Assembly: GCA_963682175.1 (NCBI GenBank)
Contig: OY821777.1
Location: 13,660,001 to 13,724,000 of the forward strand
Reading direction: 5' to 3'
Length of the DNA: 64,000 nucleotides
From: Triglochin maritima
Taxonomy: Eukaryota; Streptophyta; Magnoliopsida; Alismatales; Juncaginaceae
Numbering within the stretch: the stretch's first letter is position 1; the number at the start of each line of letters is the position of its first letter. Below, one piece after another: positions 49,401-60,583 of the stretch. The notes below the pieces were generated by a model. That model did no database searches. It worked only from the letters and a program-made list of their open reading frames with translations, and was not told the DNA's origin. Position numbers and translations under genes: made by a program.

Positions 49401-52400
49401 ACATTTTGGCAATTGATACATAGAAAAGAACAGAATGAGAGGCAAACACACATACAGAATAATTCAGAAGGGTTTCCAGTATTGCATTCTCGTTGTCTTC
49501 GCCTACAGTAATCAGAGCAATTGCAGAACATAAAATTAAAACCAACATTGGCAAGGATCAACTGCCTCAAATAAATAAATTTAGATGAAACAAAATATGT
49601 AGGATACTAAGATATACTAGTTGCTGCGTGCTAAAAAGAACACACCATTTTCCTTGATTGCCTTGATCACCAGATTCTCATGAAAGCCCATTGTCATGTA
49701 CCGTGAGATCATGTTTGGACGTGATGGTCCAGCCTCACATGCCTATAGATTTTAAGTGAGACAAGAAATTGTTAGTAGGTAAAAATAAAAGGTTCTCAAA
49801 ATACCGAAAAGAAAGGGTTGTCTTGAATGACTGAGATGATCCTATTAAAAATGAAATGAAAGGTATTAATAATTACACTAGCTATTTTGACATCATTATG
49901 AAAGGAAGTGTTCTTAACTATGATTAGTCGGTGAAAAAATGCAGAAATAAACAAGCGGGAAGTTCTACAATCACCGGGACAGCACGGATGTTGCTTCAAA
50001 TCTTTAGACAACATAAAACAAAGCCATGCCAATCCTCATGTACAGGCACAAAAGACCAAAAAATGTCCATAAGTTACGAGAAAACCCTTGGGAAGAGCAA
50101 CTCAAGACTTAAATTAAAAGCACATGAGTGTTTACAAACTTCTGCCTTCATCCCAACAAATCGTCTTTCAGGTCCGGGTTGGCTATCTGAGGGCAAACTA
50201 ATTTGTTCGACTTCATATAATTTGCTGGCTTCTAGCATTATTCCACTTAATTGCACGACATCACTAGACCAATTGCATTGATTAACCAAAAATAGAACTT
50301 AACAAAACCAAGTGGGAACACAAGACATAATAAATTAAAGACTCAAAGTATTGCTTAAAAGTTGAGCAACCATTTCTGGTTCTTGTTAAGCGTAAAGATC
50401 AGCATGTGTATCAACAATTCAACACAATGACTGGTAAAGTGCATCCCATTGCCACTCTTGGCACCATTGCCCTAGACCTGCCAACCACTGGACCTCCAAT
50501 CACCGATACACTGCACTTTTACAACAGTACAGAATCCTAATTGTGAAATTTTCCTAGGTATGCCCTTGGGCTCAATTTAATCGTTGAGGAAGCTGAACAC
50601 ACTCCGAAAAACGAGAGGACATTGCAAACAAAGAATTGAGAATCAGTATAACTCTCAAGCAACACGATACACTTGCAACAATACAAAAATTACAAAACAA
50701 AATCATAAACTGTTCCAACTTCGCTCCTTGAGCTCAACTTTGCGAATATTTGGTTGGTCCACCACATCTACAAAACCTAAGGACTTAAGGTAGTGGATAG
50801 CAATTCAATTCTATTATAAATTTATAATGTTGCAAACTTGCATTTAAGTAGCACAATTGCATTTAGCAATTCAACTTGCTGGTCCTGCCTCACATGCCTC
50901 AGGATTTTAATTAGCATAAGACGTTATAAATAAGTGATAATACAATGTCCTTAAAATATGGCAAAGAAAGAGTTAGTCTTAAATGGTGTAAGATTTCCGT
51001 ACCATTGGTCAACCGTCGACATGATTAACCCTGATAATTAGGATAATGATTACCAAAGATAATGTTCTTGTCAAGTCACTAGGCCAACAAATTAAAATGG
51101 CATAAAAGAACATGAACAAAATCGTATTGTCACCCACTCAGTACAGCAGATTTAGTCCCCAATCCGATACACCATAAAACAAGGCCATGCTAGTTCTCAA
51201 CTTCTCATTTAAGAACACAAAAGACTAAAACTTGAAAGTCATATCCCACTCTGAAAGTATGAGTCCAAACATGGAAAGAAGACCTGATACAGACCTGAAC
51301 TGAAAGCACTTAATTGTTCTCAAATTCTGTTGTCATCCATTTAAATAACATTTGGATTTGCTCTGTCCAAGTACAAATTAATTTGTTGGAATCTGCTGAT
51401 CTCTAGAATGGATTCAATGCCGTTTGTGTAACGTCCCGTCCCCGAACCTGCATCGAGCCCGAGTCCGGTCCGTCAGAGTCGACTGGCCCACAACACTCTC
51501 CCTTAATTTTGCCACAAAAGCTTAAGCATGTTGGGTGGTGTAGTAGTAAACTCATGTCATCACTATATCCCACAATACTAATTATATTAGCCGATGTGGG
51601 ACTAAACACTTTGGGATATTACAATTTGTATGATCTTACACTAACTATATTGACAAACCACAAAGTAGACTTTAAGGAACCAAGTTGAAACAATACAATA
51701 GTTGAGCATCCATTCTTGATGCTTGTTTAGCTTGTTAATCACCCAATACAACACTTTCCATCAACACAACTCAGGGAAATATGCATCAACCTCCGAGCAA
51801 CGCCAGCCTCTCTGCACCTTTTGGGCATTTCGTACCACCAACACACCATACTTTTATGAAAAAACAAAACCTAAACTGCAAATTCTTCTTCATCATCTCA
51901 ACAAACTTCAAGAAAAAGACGAAATTACAAATCGAGAAAATTGAGTATCAAAATATCTCCCTAAAAACACCACAAACAGTAGATTTTTGGTCTTAAAATA
52001 ACCTAGTCGAGAATCGAGTCCCAGCATCATGAATTAGATGTTAATATTTAATTAAAATAATAAATGCTATTAAAAGAAAAACACCACCACAAACACACTC
52101 ACATACGTGAACGCACAGACACAAAATCCTCACCACTTTGCCACTCAGAGCTTGACTTAATAATTTCCTTAAGGTTCTGTTTGGTTGCGTCACTTCAACC
52201 TGAAATTTCACTTGAACATGTAATTTCAAAATGTCACATTTGCCGAATACCATGTTTGGTTGAGATTGTGCTAGGATTCGCAAATCCTTCGTGACATTTT
52301 GAAATTTCACCTCTATACAAATTTTGTCAATACCAAATTCCATGCTGACAAGTGGAATTTTGAAATTCCATACAAGTTTTTTAAACTTTAGACATTCAAA

Positions 52401-52844
52401 TTAATAGAAAATATTGTTGTTATGTTCCGAATATGATTTATACCCAGTTTTATGTTTTTATGGTTGATTTAATTCCAAATTCGGAAATAAATTAAAATAT
52501 CATATAATTTTTTTGTTGTCATTTTAAAGTAACAAGCTTGTCCAAACATGGTAAATACAAATCATGTCATTTGTAAAACCTGAAATTTGTAAATCTCATC
52601 AATTGCAAATTCCACGGAACTTGCAAATATCGCATCCAAACACAACCTGAGTTAAAACGAAGATTACGAATAAAACAACAGATTTGACCTGACTAGGCAA
52701 GCCAACACAGACCTCCCCCTCCTCATCACTCCCCCAATCGAACTCGTCTTCGCTCCCGCCACTGGAAACCTACAAAAACCAACTCCAATACTTTAAAACA
52801 CCAAACCAACACCCACATTGTTAACAAAACATCAACATTACCAT
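40416..52844 (-). CDS. DRM2-like: DRM-type de novo DNA (cytosine-5) methyltransferase, copy B
   Basis: Eight-exon minus-strand model: 52842-52844 (ATG alone), 52689-52769, 49646-49742, 49456-49502, 48073-48159, 46855-46951, 41783-41874, 40416-41642. All introns are GT-AG and phases join, giving about 576 residues (Arabidopsis DRM2 is 626). Order: acidic N-terminus (SGGSEDEFDWGSDEEGEV), UBA domain (YMTMGFHENLVIKAIKENG), acidic linker, second UBA (TLVKMGFTKDEASAAISRCG), then a catalytic domain with DRM-rearranged motifs: GNSFQVDTVAYHL, then LSLFSGIGGAEVAL (cofactor loop), VEISEVNRN and GGSPCNN with the catalytic Cys. DRM enzymes place methyl groups on cytosine in all contexts, guided by 24-nt small RNAs in the nucleus (RNA-directed DNA methylation). 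Introns contain a TRIM, hAT pieces and MITEs. Least certain are the ATG-only first exon and the donor at 41783. Confidence 0.88.
44492..45061. mobile_element. hAT-type MITE in DRM copy B intron
   Basis: Inverted ends CTAGGAAGCACG...GTGCTTCTTAG and the 8 bp duplication GTAACCAC (44484-44491 and 45062-45069). The interior near each end has GTGTCCGTG/ACACGG-type repeats. No coding content. It lies in the 5 kb intron between the second UBA exon and the next exon. Confidence 0.9.
45889..46775 (+). mobile_element. Truncated hAT element with transposase remains
   Basis: It begins CAGGTGGGCGGTCGC, a hAT-like end, with the 16 bp palindrome GGTCGCATATGCGACC at 45898-45913. A poly-C run follows, then plus-strand coding remains: BED-finger-like CELCDGVTKGGIVRHKQHF near 46095, and near 46600-46760 KLITYHKVSDAYVKKEID and LYGCTIMTDAWTYRSGRSLI, typical of DUF659-type hAT transposases. 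Frameshifts and stops disable it. It stops about 80 bp from a DRM exon and no right end is seen. Confidence 0.7.
46023..46043 (+). repeat. Poly-C tract, 21 nt
   Basis: Twenty-one C inside the truncated hAT element, in a DRM copy B intron. Confidence 0.85.
48478..48777 (-). mobile_element. Complete TRIM retrotransposon, 300 bp
   Basis: Two LTRs (48478-48589, 48672-48777) starting TGTTAG on the minus strand surround an 82 bp internal region that consists of the primer site TGGTATCAGAGCC, a short spacer and the polypurine tract GCGGGGGAG. TSD CAAAT at 48473-48477 and 48778-48782. It has no coding capacity. It sits in a DRM copy B intron and must use enzymes from other elements. Confidence 0.93.
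51427..51623 (-). mobile_element. Small solo-LTR-like element (TGTAATATCCC...GACGTTACA)
   Basis: 197 bp with ends TGTAATATCCC and GGGACGTTACA (minus strand). The flanks GTTTG and ATTTG match at four of five bases. It contains a GGGAGAGTGTT stretch and a TAGTCCCACATCGG motif also seen in the TRIM and in the CACTA element. Located in DRM copy B intron 2. Confidence 0.6.
52172..52649. mobile_element. MITE-like inverted-repeat element
   Basis: Ends AGGTTCTGTTTGGTTGCG and the complement of AGGTTGTGTTTGGATGCG (16 of 18 match). Inner copies of CCTGAAATTTC and related words also occur inverted. No convincing target duplication. It lies just downstream of DRM copy B exon 2, within intron 2. Confidence 0.55.
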
Positions 52845-53059
52845 CTCCGAACCCCCAGAAGCAGCACCAACACCTATTCAAACAACAAAAGACCAAACCA
52901 AACTCCACTAATAAGCACCAAAAAGAAGCAAAATGGAGGATTCTCTTGGGTTGGAGTTAGGGTTAGGGTTGGGATTTTGGGGAGAAAATGGAGGATTTTG
53001 CTTTTGGGAGTGAAGTGGGAATGGAGGGGTGAACCCAACTGAAAGAAAGATGGCGGACG

Positions 53060-55627
53060 CGACGTCGGTTTTGCCTACGTGGCACTAAAGTGAGTGGAAT
53101 AAGTCATATAAGCTAGGTTTTTTTGCAGAGATATACCTTTGCTATGACAAATTTGTTTCTTTTAGGCAAGAATTTAGAACTAAGAATCATATATTCTGTA
53201 GTCGAACCGAGCGTTTCGAGCTGGTCAATATGTGATTGGTTATAATAACAAATCAATTATAATCATATGTTGATTATATATATGAATTTTAATCGGGTAA
53301 ATGGTTTGAGCCAATTTAATTGAGTATTTAGTTAAGATTTGAGTAACATTGATTGTCAATGAAATATGTGCATCTATCTGCTTAAAAATGGATAGGAATA
53401 CATAATGAATATTTTATAAATGGATATGATTAAAAAAATAGATACTTGTATACACTATACAATATAAAATGAGTTATATTTGGTAGTTCACGTAAATTTC
53501 TACCAATTAAATTGAATGAAATATATTTTAACTATATTCTCTCGGAGGTGTAACAACTTTGATGTGTAGTGATAAAATTTCAAGTAAAAGTTAAAAAATA
53601 ATCATGAATATATCACTAATTTAAACATATATAGCGAAACATTAATATATAAGTCTTGTGAGTATTCGTATTCATATCTGTATCTGATCAAAATATGGAT
53701 AATTTGTATCCAAATTTGTATTCGTATGCGCTAAAATTTAAATTTTCATATGAATATCTATATCTGTAAAAAATTGAAAATCTATATCCGTATCATTATC
53801 TTTATCCAACCAAATATGAAAAAATGACATCCATGTCCTAAAAAACAGATACGAATACGAGCTATCCACGGAGAATCGGTATCCCTTTGCCCCCTAGTCG
53901 TTAACATACCTAACTTTGAAGGTCAAGGATTTCCATGTTCAGCTCGACCATTAACCGTTAGATAAAACTAATAATGCTTTTCTTAGGAAACCTAGTTTTG
54001 TCATCCATTGCTTCTTACAGGCTTCCAAACTTTCTCACTCTTGAACCCAAAGAGGGTTGATCGTTTCCACTGAGGGTCAACAGTTTCGTCCTACGAAACA
54101 AGACAACTTTTATTTGAGCAATACTTATCACATTGTTTTTCAACTAGCCCAAAATGTACCTAACGCCTGGTAGAGCTTAATTAGAAATATATAAATAGTC
54201 GCTCAAGCAAGAGAAACACACAGAAATTCATATGACTATCGATCTCATATTCCTATGATCAATCTTTGATTTACTAAAAGGTCTAATTACACTCTTACTC
54301 ATACTTTTCACGACCTATGTTCACTTTCATGTCTACGTATCAAGTGCTCAATAGTGTGTTGATTTGTGACGTCCAAATCCAAATGTCGTATTCGACTTCA
54401 TGGGTGGAGTTACCACTTAAGTTTTGAGAGAAGTACCAAATCTAATGAGGATCGATTTTATACTGGATTTTACCTAGTTAAGTATACGTCATATTGAATT
54501 TTGAATATTTTAGATTTTTTTTACTGTATATGTCATATAAATTTGCATTTGCTCTGACTTGAGATCTTGAGACTGCCTCTGGATGATATTTCAGAAGAAT
54601 TTAACATGGGAAGAATGCAACACCCATCGATTTACTTACTAACTTGTGTTCCACATGTTGTTTATCCAATATCACACACGACAACTGAACAACACAAGAG
54701 CTGTTGGATATGTGACTACCAAACAAATATATATATATGTGTGTGTTGCTTATGCTTACGATAGGAAACTCTATATTTCCTACAAATTCTGAGTTAACTT
54801 GGAGGATTAGTATCACGACATAAATCTGGAATTCGGATCGTGTAAATCTTCCCAAGGTCACATGACATAAAAAAAATTAACAACTTGGATGCGTACATGT
54901 CTAAGTACGTAAACGCCAATTAATGTCATCTCTCCCGATCATAACGTGCACTCTGGAATAAACAAACGATCCAAGAACAAGATGACACCTCCACTGTGTC
55001 CCTCTTAAGGGGAAAAAACAAAATATGTTGGCCTCCTAAGATTTTCGAAGATTCTAGTGTAGAACTTCGGTTATTTAGTTATGGGAATTACAAGTTAGAT
55101 TCACGTGAGCTTTGATGCTCTCATATACTTCATTGCATGTACGTAACTCTTTTTTTGAAGGGTGACAAATAAAATTCAAGGTATGTTCCTCGGATGTAAT
55201 TAATTTCATCAAAAGAAGCTGACAAAAGAATGCACATATATAATCTTTGTAATTCGACACCATGAATTTTATCCTTTGATATGAAACTATTCTTTACACT
55301 ACCAACCTATCACTTCGATACGTCATAATATTATCCTTCTTATTGAAGCACATTTATTCCTCAATCGATAGGAATTGAACTAATTGCTGGCAGATTGGTC
55401 TGGAGAAGGAAAGTGCAAGAAGAAGAATATCACATTCTCACATGCATGCAATGAACTTACAATCACGTCCGACATTTTTGTACGTCTTTAATCTCACGTG
55501 CTATATATGCTTATCCTGGAAGAGAAAATTACTACGATTTTGCAATCTCCTTTTATTTTAAAGGAAAGATACTTAAGAGATACTTTATTATTTTCCTTTG
55601 CGATGTTAACTACTGAAAAATAGTGAT
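53060..55627. other. Unassigned DNA upstream of DRM copy B
   Basis: The first few hundred bases are the likely DRM promoter and 5' leader side, but I see no clear TATA box. At 53650-53880 there are AT-rich repeats of TATCTGTATC/GAATACGA type, possibly an old MITE. No gene is recognised. Confidence 0.45.
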
Positions 55628-55632
55628 GTTGA

Positions 55633-57697
55633 TGTAACGCCCCGACCCGGACAGGTGCTCACCCGTCCGAACCTGGTGCGTTAAGATACGATCCACGATC
55701 CTGAACGCTGCGCACTCTGATATTTAAATCCATCTGATAGGCACATAATAATCTGAAAAATATAATCAACAATTTGTGAGCTCGACAGCCCGCAAGTTCC
55801 AACCGTCAATCAATCAGAATCATAATCATGTGGAAAATAATACAGAATATGACATTCAGTCAATAAGCACAATCAAGAGACATGCATTACAAATAAAATG
55901 CATGCATAATAATCTAGAACCCCCATTCGGATTCGACCACATCCTGTGCTTCTGAAATCTATCAATCAGTCAGACGCACACCTGGTAGCTCCACACTAAC
56001 GACAGTCATCCATTTCCTCGCTCGGATGGCTCCACGCTGTCCGTTGGGCAGCTCTTTCCTAAGTGGCTCAGCCAGAAACATACATACAGCCACAGGACAT
56101 GTCAACCGAAACACCACCATGTAATCATATGCATATCCATAAGATCAATATCAATACTCAAGATGCATGCAACTACGAATATCAAGAGAGACAGACATGA
56201 TATGAAACTGGAGAATAACGAATCAGTATTTGCCTGTCTCGCAACCACAATATTACTTCCACAAATCACTTTCAATCTCCATATTTTCGTTTATATCTTT
56301 TGCACCAGAAAAACCTAGTCAAATATATAGGTCATCATCTAAATCATTATCTTTGGTGTTCTTAACCAAATCAGTGCAATTTTAACATAAAAATAAGGTG
56401 GATTAACTATTTAACCAGAAACCTCACCTCATTCACCACCAACTTCATTTCTCCTCCATCTCTTCACCACCTTCTCTCTCACACCTCACTTAAATTACTC
56501 ATCTCACGAATCCCTCCACCTCTCTCTTAATTATTTCATCCAACACAATAGAAGTGGAGGTGTAAGTTGGTGGATGTGTATGATTGGAAGATATGGAGAT
56601 GAGAGGAAAAGTAACTATATATATGTGTGTTGGGTTGATTAAGGGATTTTCTTTTAAAAGATAAAGTAGAAGAGATGTGCTAAAGGAGGAAGTGTTGGGG
56701 TTAAAGTAATATATTTAGGAGATAAAGTTGGTGTAAATCGGGAGAGAGGGTTCTGGACAAATATATAGGTGGACAACTTACACCTATGTGTTGGATGAAA
56801 TAAGAGAGAGGTGGAGGTATTCGTGAGATGAGTAATTTAAGTGAGGTGTGAGAGAGAATGTGGTGAAGAGATGGAGGAGAAACGAAGTTGGTGGTGAATG
56901 AGGCGAGGTTTCTAGTGAAATAGTTAATCCACCTTATTTTTATGTTAAAATTGCACTGATTTGGTTAAGAACACCAAAGATAATGATTTAGATGATGACC
57001 TATATATTTGACTAGGTTTTTCTGGTGCAAAAGATATAAACGAAAATATGGAGATTGAAAGTGATTTGTGGAAGTAATATTGTGGTTGCGAGACAGGCAA
57101 ATACTGATTCGTTATTCTCCAGTTTCATATCATGTCTGTCTCTCTTGATATTCGTAGTTGCATGCATCTTGAGTATTGATATTGATCTTATGGATATGCA
57201 TATGATTACATGGTGGTGTTTCGGTTGACATGTCCTGTGGCTGTATGTATGTTTCTGGCTGAGTCACTTAGGAAAGAGCTGCCCAACGGACAGCGTGGAG
57301 CCATCCGAGAGAGGAAATGGATGACTGTCGTTAGTGTGGAGCTACCAGGTGTGCGTCTGACTGATTGATAGATTTCAGAAGCACAGGGTGTGGTCGAATC
57401 CGAATGGGGGTTCCAGATTATTATGCATGCATTTTATTTGTAATGCATGTCTCTTGATTGTGCTTATTGACTGAATGTCATATTCTGTATTATTTTCCAC
57501 ATGATTATGATTCTGATTGATTGACGGTTGGAACTTGCGGGCTGTCGAGCTCACAAATTGTTGATTATATTTTTCAGATTTTTATAGGTCTATCAGATGG
57601 ATTTAAATATCAGAGTGCGCAGCGTTCAGGATCGTGGATCGTATCGTAACGTACCAGGTTCGGACGGGTGAGCACCTGTCCGGGTCGGGGTGTTACA
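55633..57697. mobile_element. 2 kb foldback element made of two inverted LTR-like arms
   Basis: Left arm 55633-56570 and right arm about 56772-57697 are inverted copies of about 930 bp, roughly 96-97 percent identical by eye in the compared parts, around a loop of about 200 bp. The ends are TGTAACGCCCCGACCCGG and its complement (one change). TSD GTTGA at 55628-55632 and 57698-57702 shows that the palindrome inserted as one unit. There is no coding content. A transcript through it would fold into a long hairpin. Confidence 0.9.
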
Positions 57698-57789
57698 GTT
57701 GATGGGTATATATTTCAATGGTGAACAATAGAGGGATCTATATTATCTTCAATAATTTGAAGTTAAGGTGATAAATTAAACCTTTCTAT

Positions 57790-59002
57790 CACTAGTGCAG
57801 AAAAGTCCATATACGTCGGATATACAGGGGTATAGACGTCGGATTTCGACGGTCCAAGTACCCGACGTCTATTTTCCCGTCGTCTATTCCTTATTGTATA
57901 GACGTCGGCTATATACGACCGACGTCTATACAGTGTATAAACGTCGGCTATATACGACCGACGTCTATTATATGTTAATTAACAAAAAATACATTGGAAC
58001 GTATATCGGGCATTCTGCACTCACATTAATCAAGCCCAAGCTGCCCAAGTGCCCCAAGTGCCAATCTTTTGACAAATAACCACGAATATCAAGCTCATCA
58101 TAACCAGGTGCTCCAAGTCGTTCGCGTTCAGCAGTAAAGGAGTGGTGGAGTACATCAACCACACTAACAAAAATAAATTCTCCGATGTGGGACTAAAGTA
58201 TTACACCCAATAGACGTCGGATATTTATATTGACCGACGTCTATTCATACAGCATGACCTATAGACGTCGGTCATGCTATACATCCGACGTCTATACATT
58301 GAAATAACAATAATTAATAAAAAATATGCCCTATAGACGTCGGCTACCATATACAACCGACGTCTATACATGAGTTAATAGTAAAAAAAAAATGTTGCAA
58401 CCATTTGAAGCCCAAGTTGCCCAAGTGCCCCAAGTGCCAATCTTTTGACCATTAAATATATATATGTATCTCACTTGCATTTTGTAATGTGGTACCAAAC
58501 TACCATTTAGAAGTAAAGGAGTAGTTGAGTACTTCAACTCCACCAATAAAAAACTTTCTCCAATGTGGGACTAAACATGTCACCATACACACACATGTGT
58601 ACAACACACATGTGATAGTTATAATGATGTAACTATTATTACACAAAATAATCCCCATAAATTATTACACAAAATAAATCCCAAAAAATTACGTTATTTC
58701 TTATACAAAATAAATCCCAAAAAAATGTGTTAATTCTTACACGAAATAAATCCCAAAAAAATGTGTTATTTCTGATACAAAATAATCCACATAAATTCTT
58801 ATACGAAATAAATCCAAAAAAATAAACAAAAAATATTTTCTTCTTTTAGGAGGTATAGACGTCGGTTATACTAAACAACCGACGTTTATACAAACCTATA
58901 GACGTCGGATGTCCAAATATCCGACGTCTATACCTATAGACGTCGGTTGTTTGGACATCCGACGTCTATTTGGTGACGTCTATCGAGCATTCTGCACTAG
59001 TG
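57790..59002. mobile_element. Short non-autonomous CACTA element
   Basis: Inverted ends CACTAGTGCAGAA...TTCTGCACTAGTG and TSD TAT (57787-57789 and 59003-59005), the 3 bp size typical of CACTA. Subterminal regions are full of ATAGACGTCGG/CCGACGTCTAT units. The interior has two related blocks (58019-58200 and 58385-58575, with CCCAAGTGCCCCAAGTGCCA) and a tandem stretch of ACAAAATAAATCCCAAAAA-type units at 58630-58830. It has no transposase gene. Confidence 0.93.
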
Positions 59003-59005
59003 TAT

Positions 59006-59830
59006 GTTAAATACCACTAACCAAATTCCTTGCGCATGTTAAAGAGGTGCGCTTATGTATTGATCTCTTGTTCGCCATCACTGCGTGGTTGGTCATGTAC
59101 CCGTTTTAGATTTTTGTGGAGTTATATATTAATGATTTTCTTGAAAATTATTGAGACAATCCTTAATTTGGTTATAAAAAAATTATTAGTGTATCACACA
59201 ACTTTTCTGATAGCTCACTGTAATTTTTCTCTCATTATCGAAAAGAGCATGTTGGACTTTTGTCTCATGTCATGTATTCAACCGAAAAACTATTTTGATT
59301 TTTAAATGTATGTTCTACCATAAAAGGTATGTATACATCAATAAAATGGAGAGAACATTTAATATTTATAGTGGAATGCGTGATATGTGTGGCTCCAATC
59401 ACTTCAAAGTCCATATGAAAATATTGACATTTAATATACGTACCCAACATTCATTTATAAAATTTGCTCTACAATCTTTAAGTTTCGACTGGACTAGCTA
59501 AGAGCAGTTTAATATTGTTTTTCAAAAATTATCATGTAGATCGATACCTCCCTCGAATGTGTGTTAAGAATCATATTTTTCCTATATGATGGTTATAATT
59601 TGCAGTATTAATAGATATTTACAAGACTGTAATTAATGAATTATCCACTACCAATGTGAAAGTAAAATCCACACTAGTGGTTAATTTCACTTAGGATAAA
59701 GCATACACATAAGAAGCAATGATAAAATAAAATTAAAATTTGTAACATTAGAAGAGAGGACAAAAAACTAGTTAGCGAGTTTAGTATCGCAAGAGTGACA
59801 GGGAAGAGGGAGCGGTGAGAAGATTACATA
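59006..59830. other. Unassigned intergenic DNA
   Basis: AT-rich stretch with short open frames (59030-59305, 59295-59501) lacking recognisable domains. Confidence 0.5.
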
Positions 59831-60120
59831 GGGTCCGTTTGGTTCACACACTTGCGTCAGCGTCTAGCGTCTAGGTGAGACACATGGTTTTGGGTAGGAA
59901 TTTGGGTGGAAATGTTTGGCAGCGTCTGGGGGTGAACTTGAAAATTCCCAGACGTTGAGAAGCTGCTAGTAGTTTGCTTCTGGATTTGTGAACAAAACCT
60001 GACGCACAACCCAAACGCTGACGCATATCAAAACTGTGTAGATGTCTTTTTTTCACGTTTGGGGGAAAATTACAAATATCCCACACACAAATACCAGACG
60101 TCAATGTACCAAACGGACCC
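59831..60120. mobile_element. MITE (GGGTCCGTTTGG ends) in a promoter
   Basis: Terminal inverted repeats GGGTCCGTTTGGT...TACCAAACGGACCC. A 3 bp ATA lies on each side, which could be a duplication (PIF/Harbinger-like), though the usual TWA is not matched, so the superfamily is open. It ends about 95 bp upstream of the TATA box of the truncated small gene. Confidence 0.7.
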
Positions 60121-60214
60121 ATAGAACGAGACGCTACCTTCCTTGTGGAAAACAACCATCCTTTGCTTATTTTGTTGGTGTAAGTGGGGGCACAATTGAG
60201 GGGAGCCCAACAAC

Positions 60215-60223
60215 CTATTTAAG
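60215..60223 (+). promoter_or_regulatory. TATA box of truncated signal-peptide gene
   Basis: CTATTTAAG about 90 bp upstream of the ATG at 60307, followed by a CA-rich leader without upstream ATG, the usual layout of a plant promoter and 5' UTR. Confidence 0.55.
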
Positions 60224-60306
60224 CCAAACATTTCAACTCCAAACCAAACATCTCACCTCACTCCAAATCTAGTACTGCATACAAGCAACTCCTTGCACCA
60301 AACAAT

Positions 60307-60369
60307 ATGGGTGGCTTCAATCTCAAAGCTACAATTTTCTCCCTCTTCTTTCTAGTGATCCTCATTTCC
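60307..60369 (+). pseudogene. Signal-peptide exon of a small secreted protein, cut by Copia 2
   Basis: An ATG in good context opens a 21-codon frame that reads as a secretory signal peptide. It has a short N-terminus with Lys at position 7, then a hydrophobic core (ATIFSLFFLVILIS). The frame meets the LTR of Copia 2 exactly at 60370, so the mature part lies beyond the element, outside this window if it survives. Many plant small cysteine-rich peptide genes begin this way, but no family can be assigned from the signal peptide alone. Upstream TATA and leader are intact. Confidence 0.6.
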
Positions 60370-60583
60370 TGCTAAAATTGATGCGAGTATGAATTTGGAG
60401 GAAGAAGAAGAAGAAGAAATTGTTATTTGATTTGTGTGTGTGTTTACATGAGTTTGATTGTGAATTTATACAAGAGGATTTGGAGCCGTTGTTGTCATTT
60501 ATTGTCTTGAATACTCCATTCGTCTGATCTCCTGAATCGTCACCTTGGATGAGGCAACCACAACGGTAAGTTTGTTTTTAACA
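60370..60583 (-). repeat. 3' LTR of Copia 2, 214 bp
   Basis: On the minus strand it starts TGTTAAAAAC after the polypurine tract and, by its short inverted ends (TGTTAAAA / TTTTAGCA), finishes at 60370. It contains TGTATAAATTC, a TATA-like box, and a TTC-repeat pyrimidine leader. The 3' end is inferred because the other LTR is not visible. Confidence 0.7.

Noticed and set aside
53650..53880. Telomere-like or satellite repeat
   Set aside because: The TATCTGTATC/GAATACGA words are irregular and low in copy; at most an old MITE.
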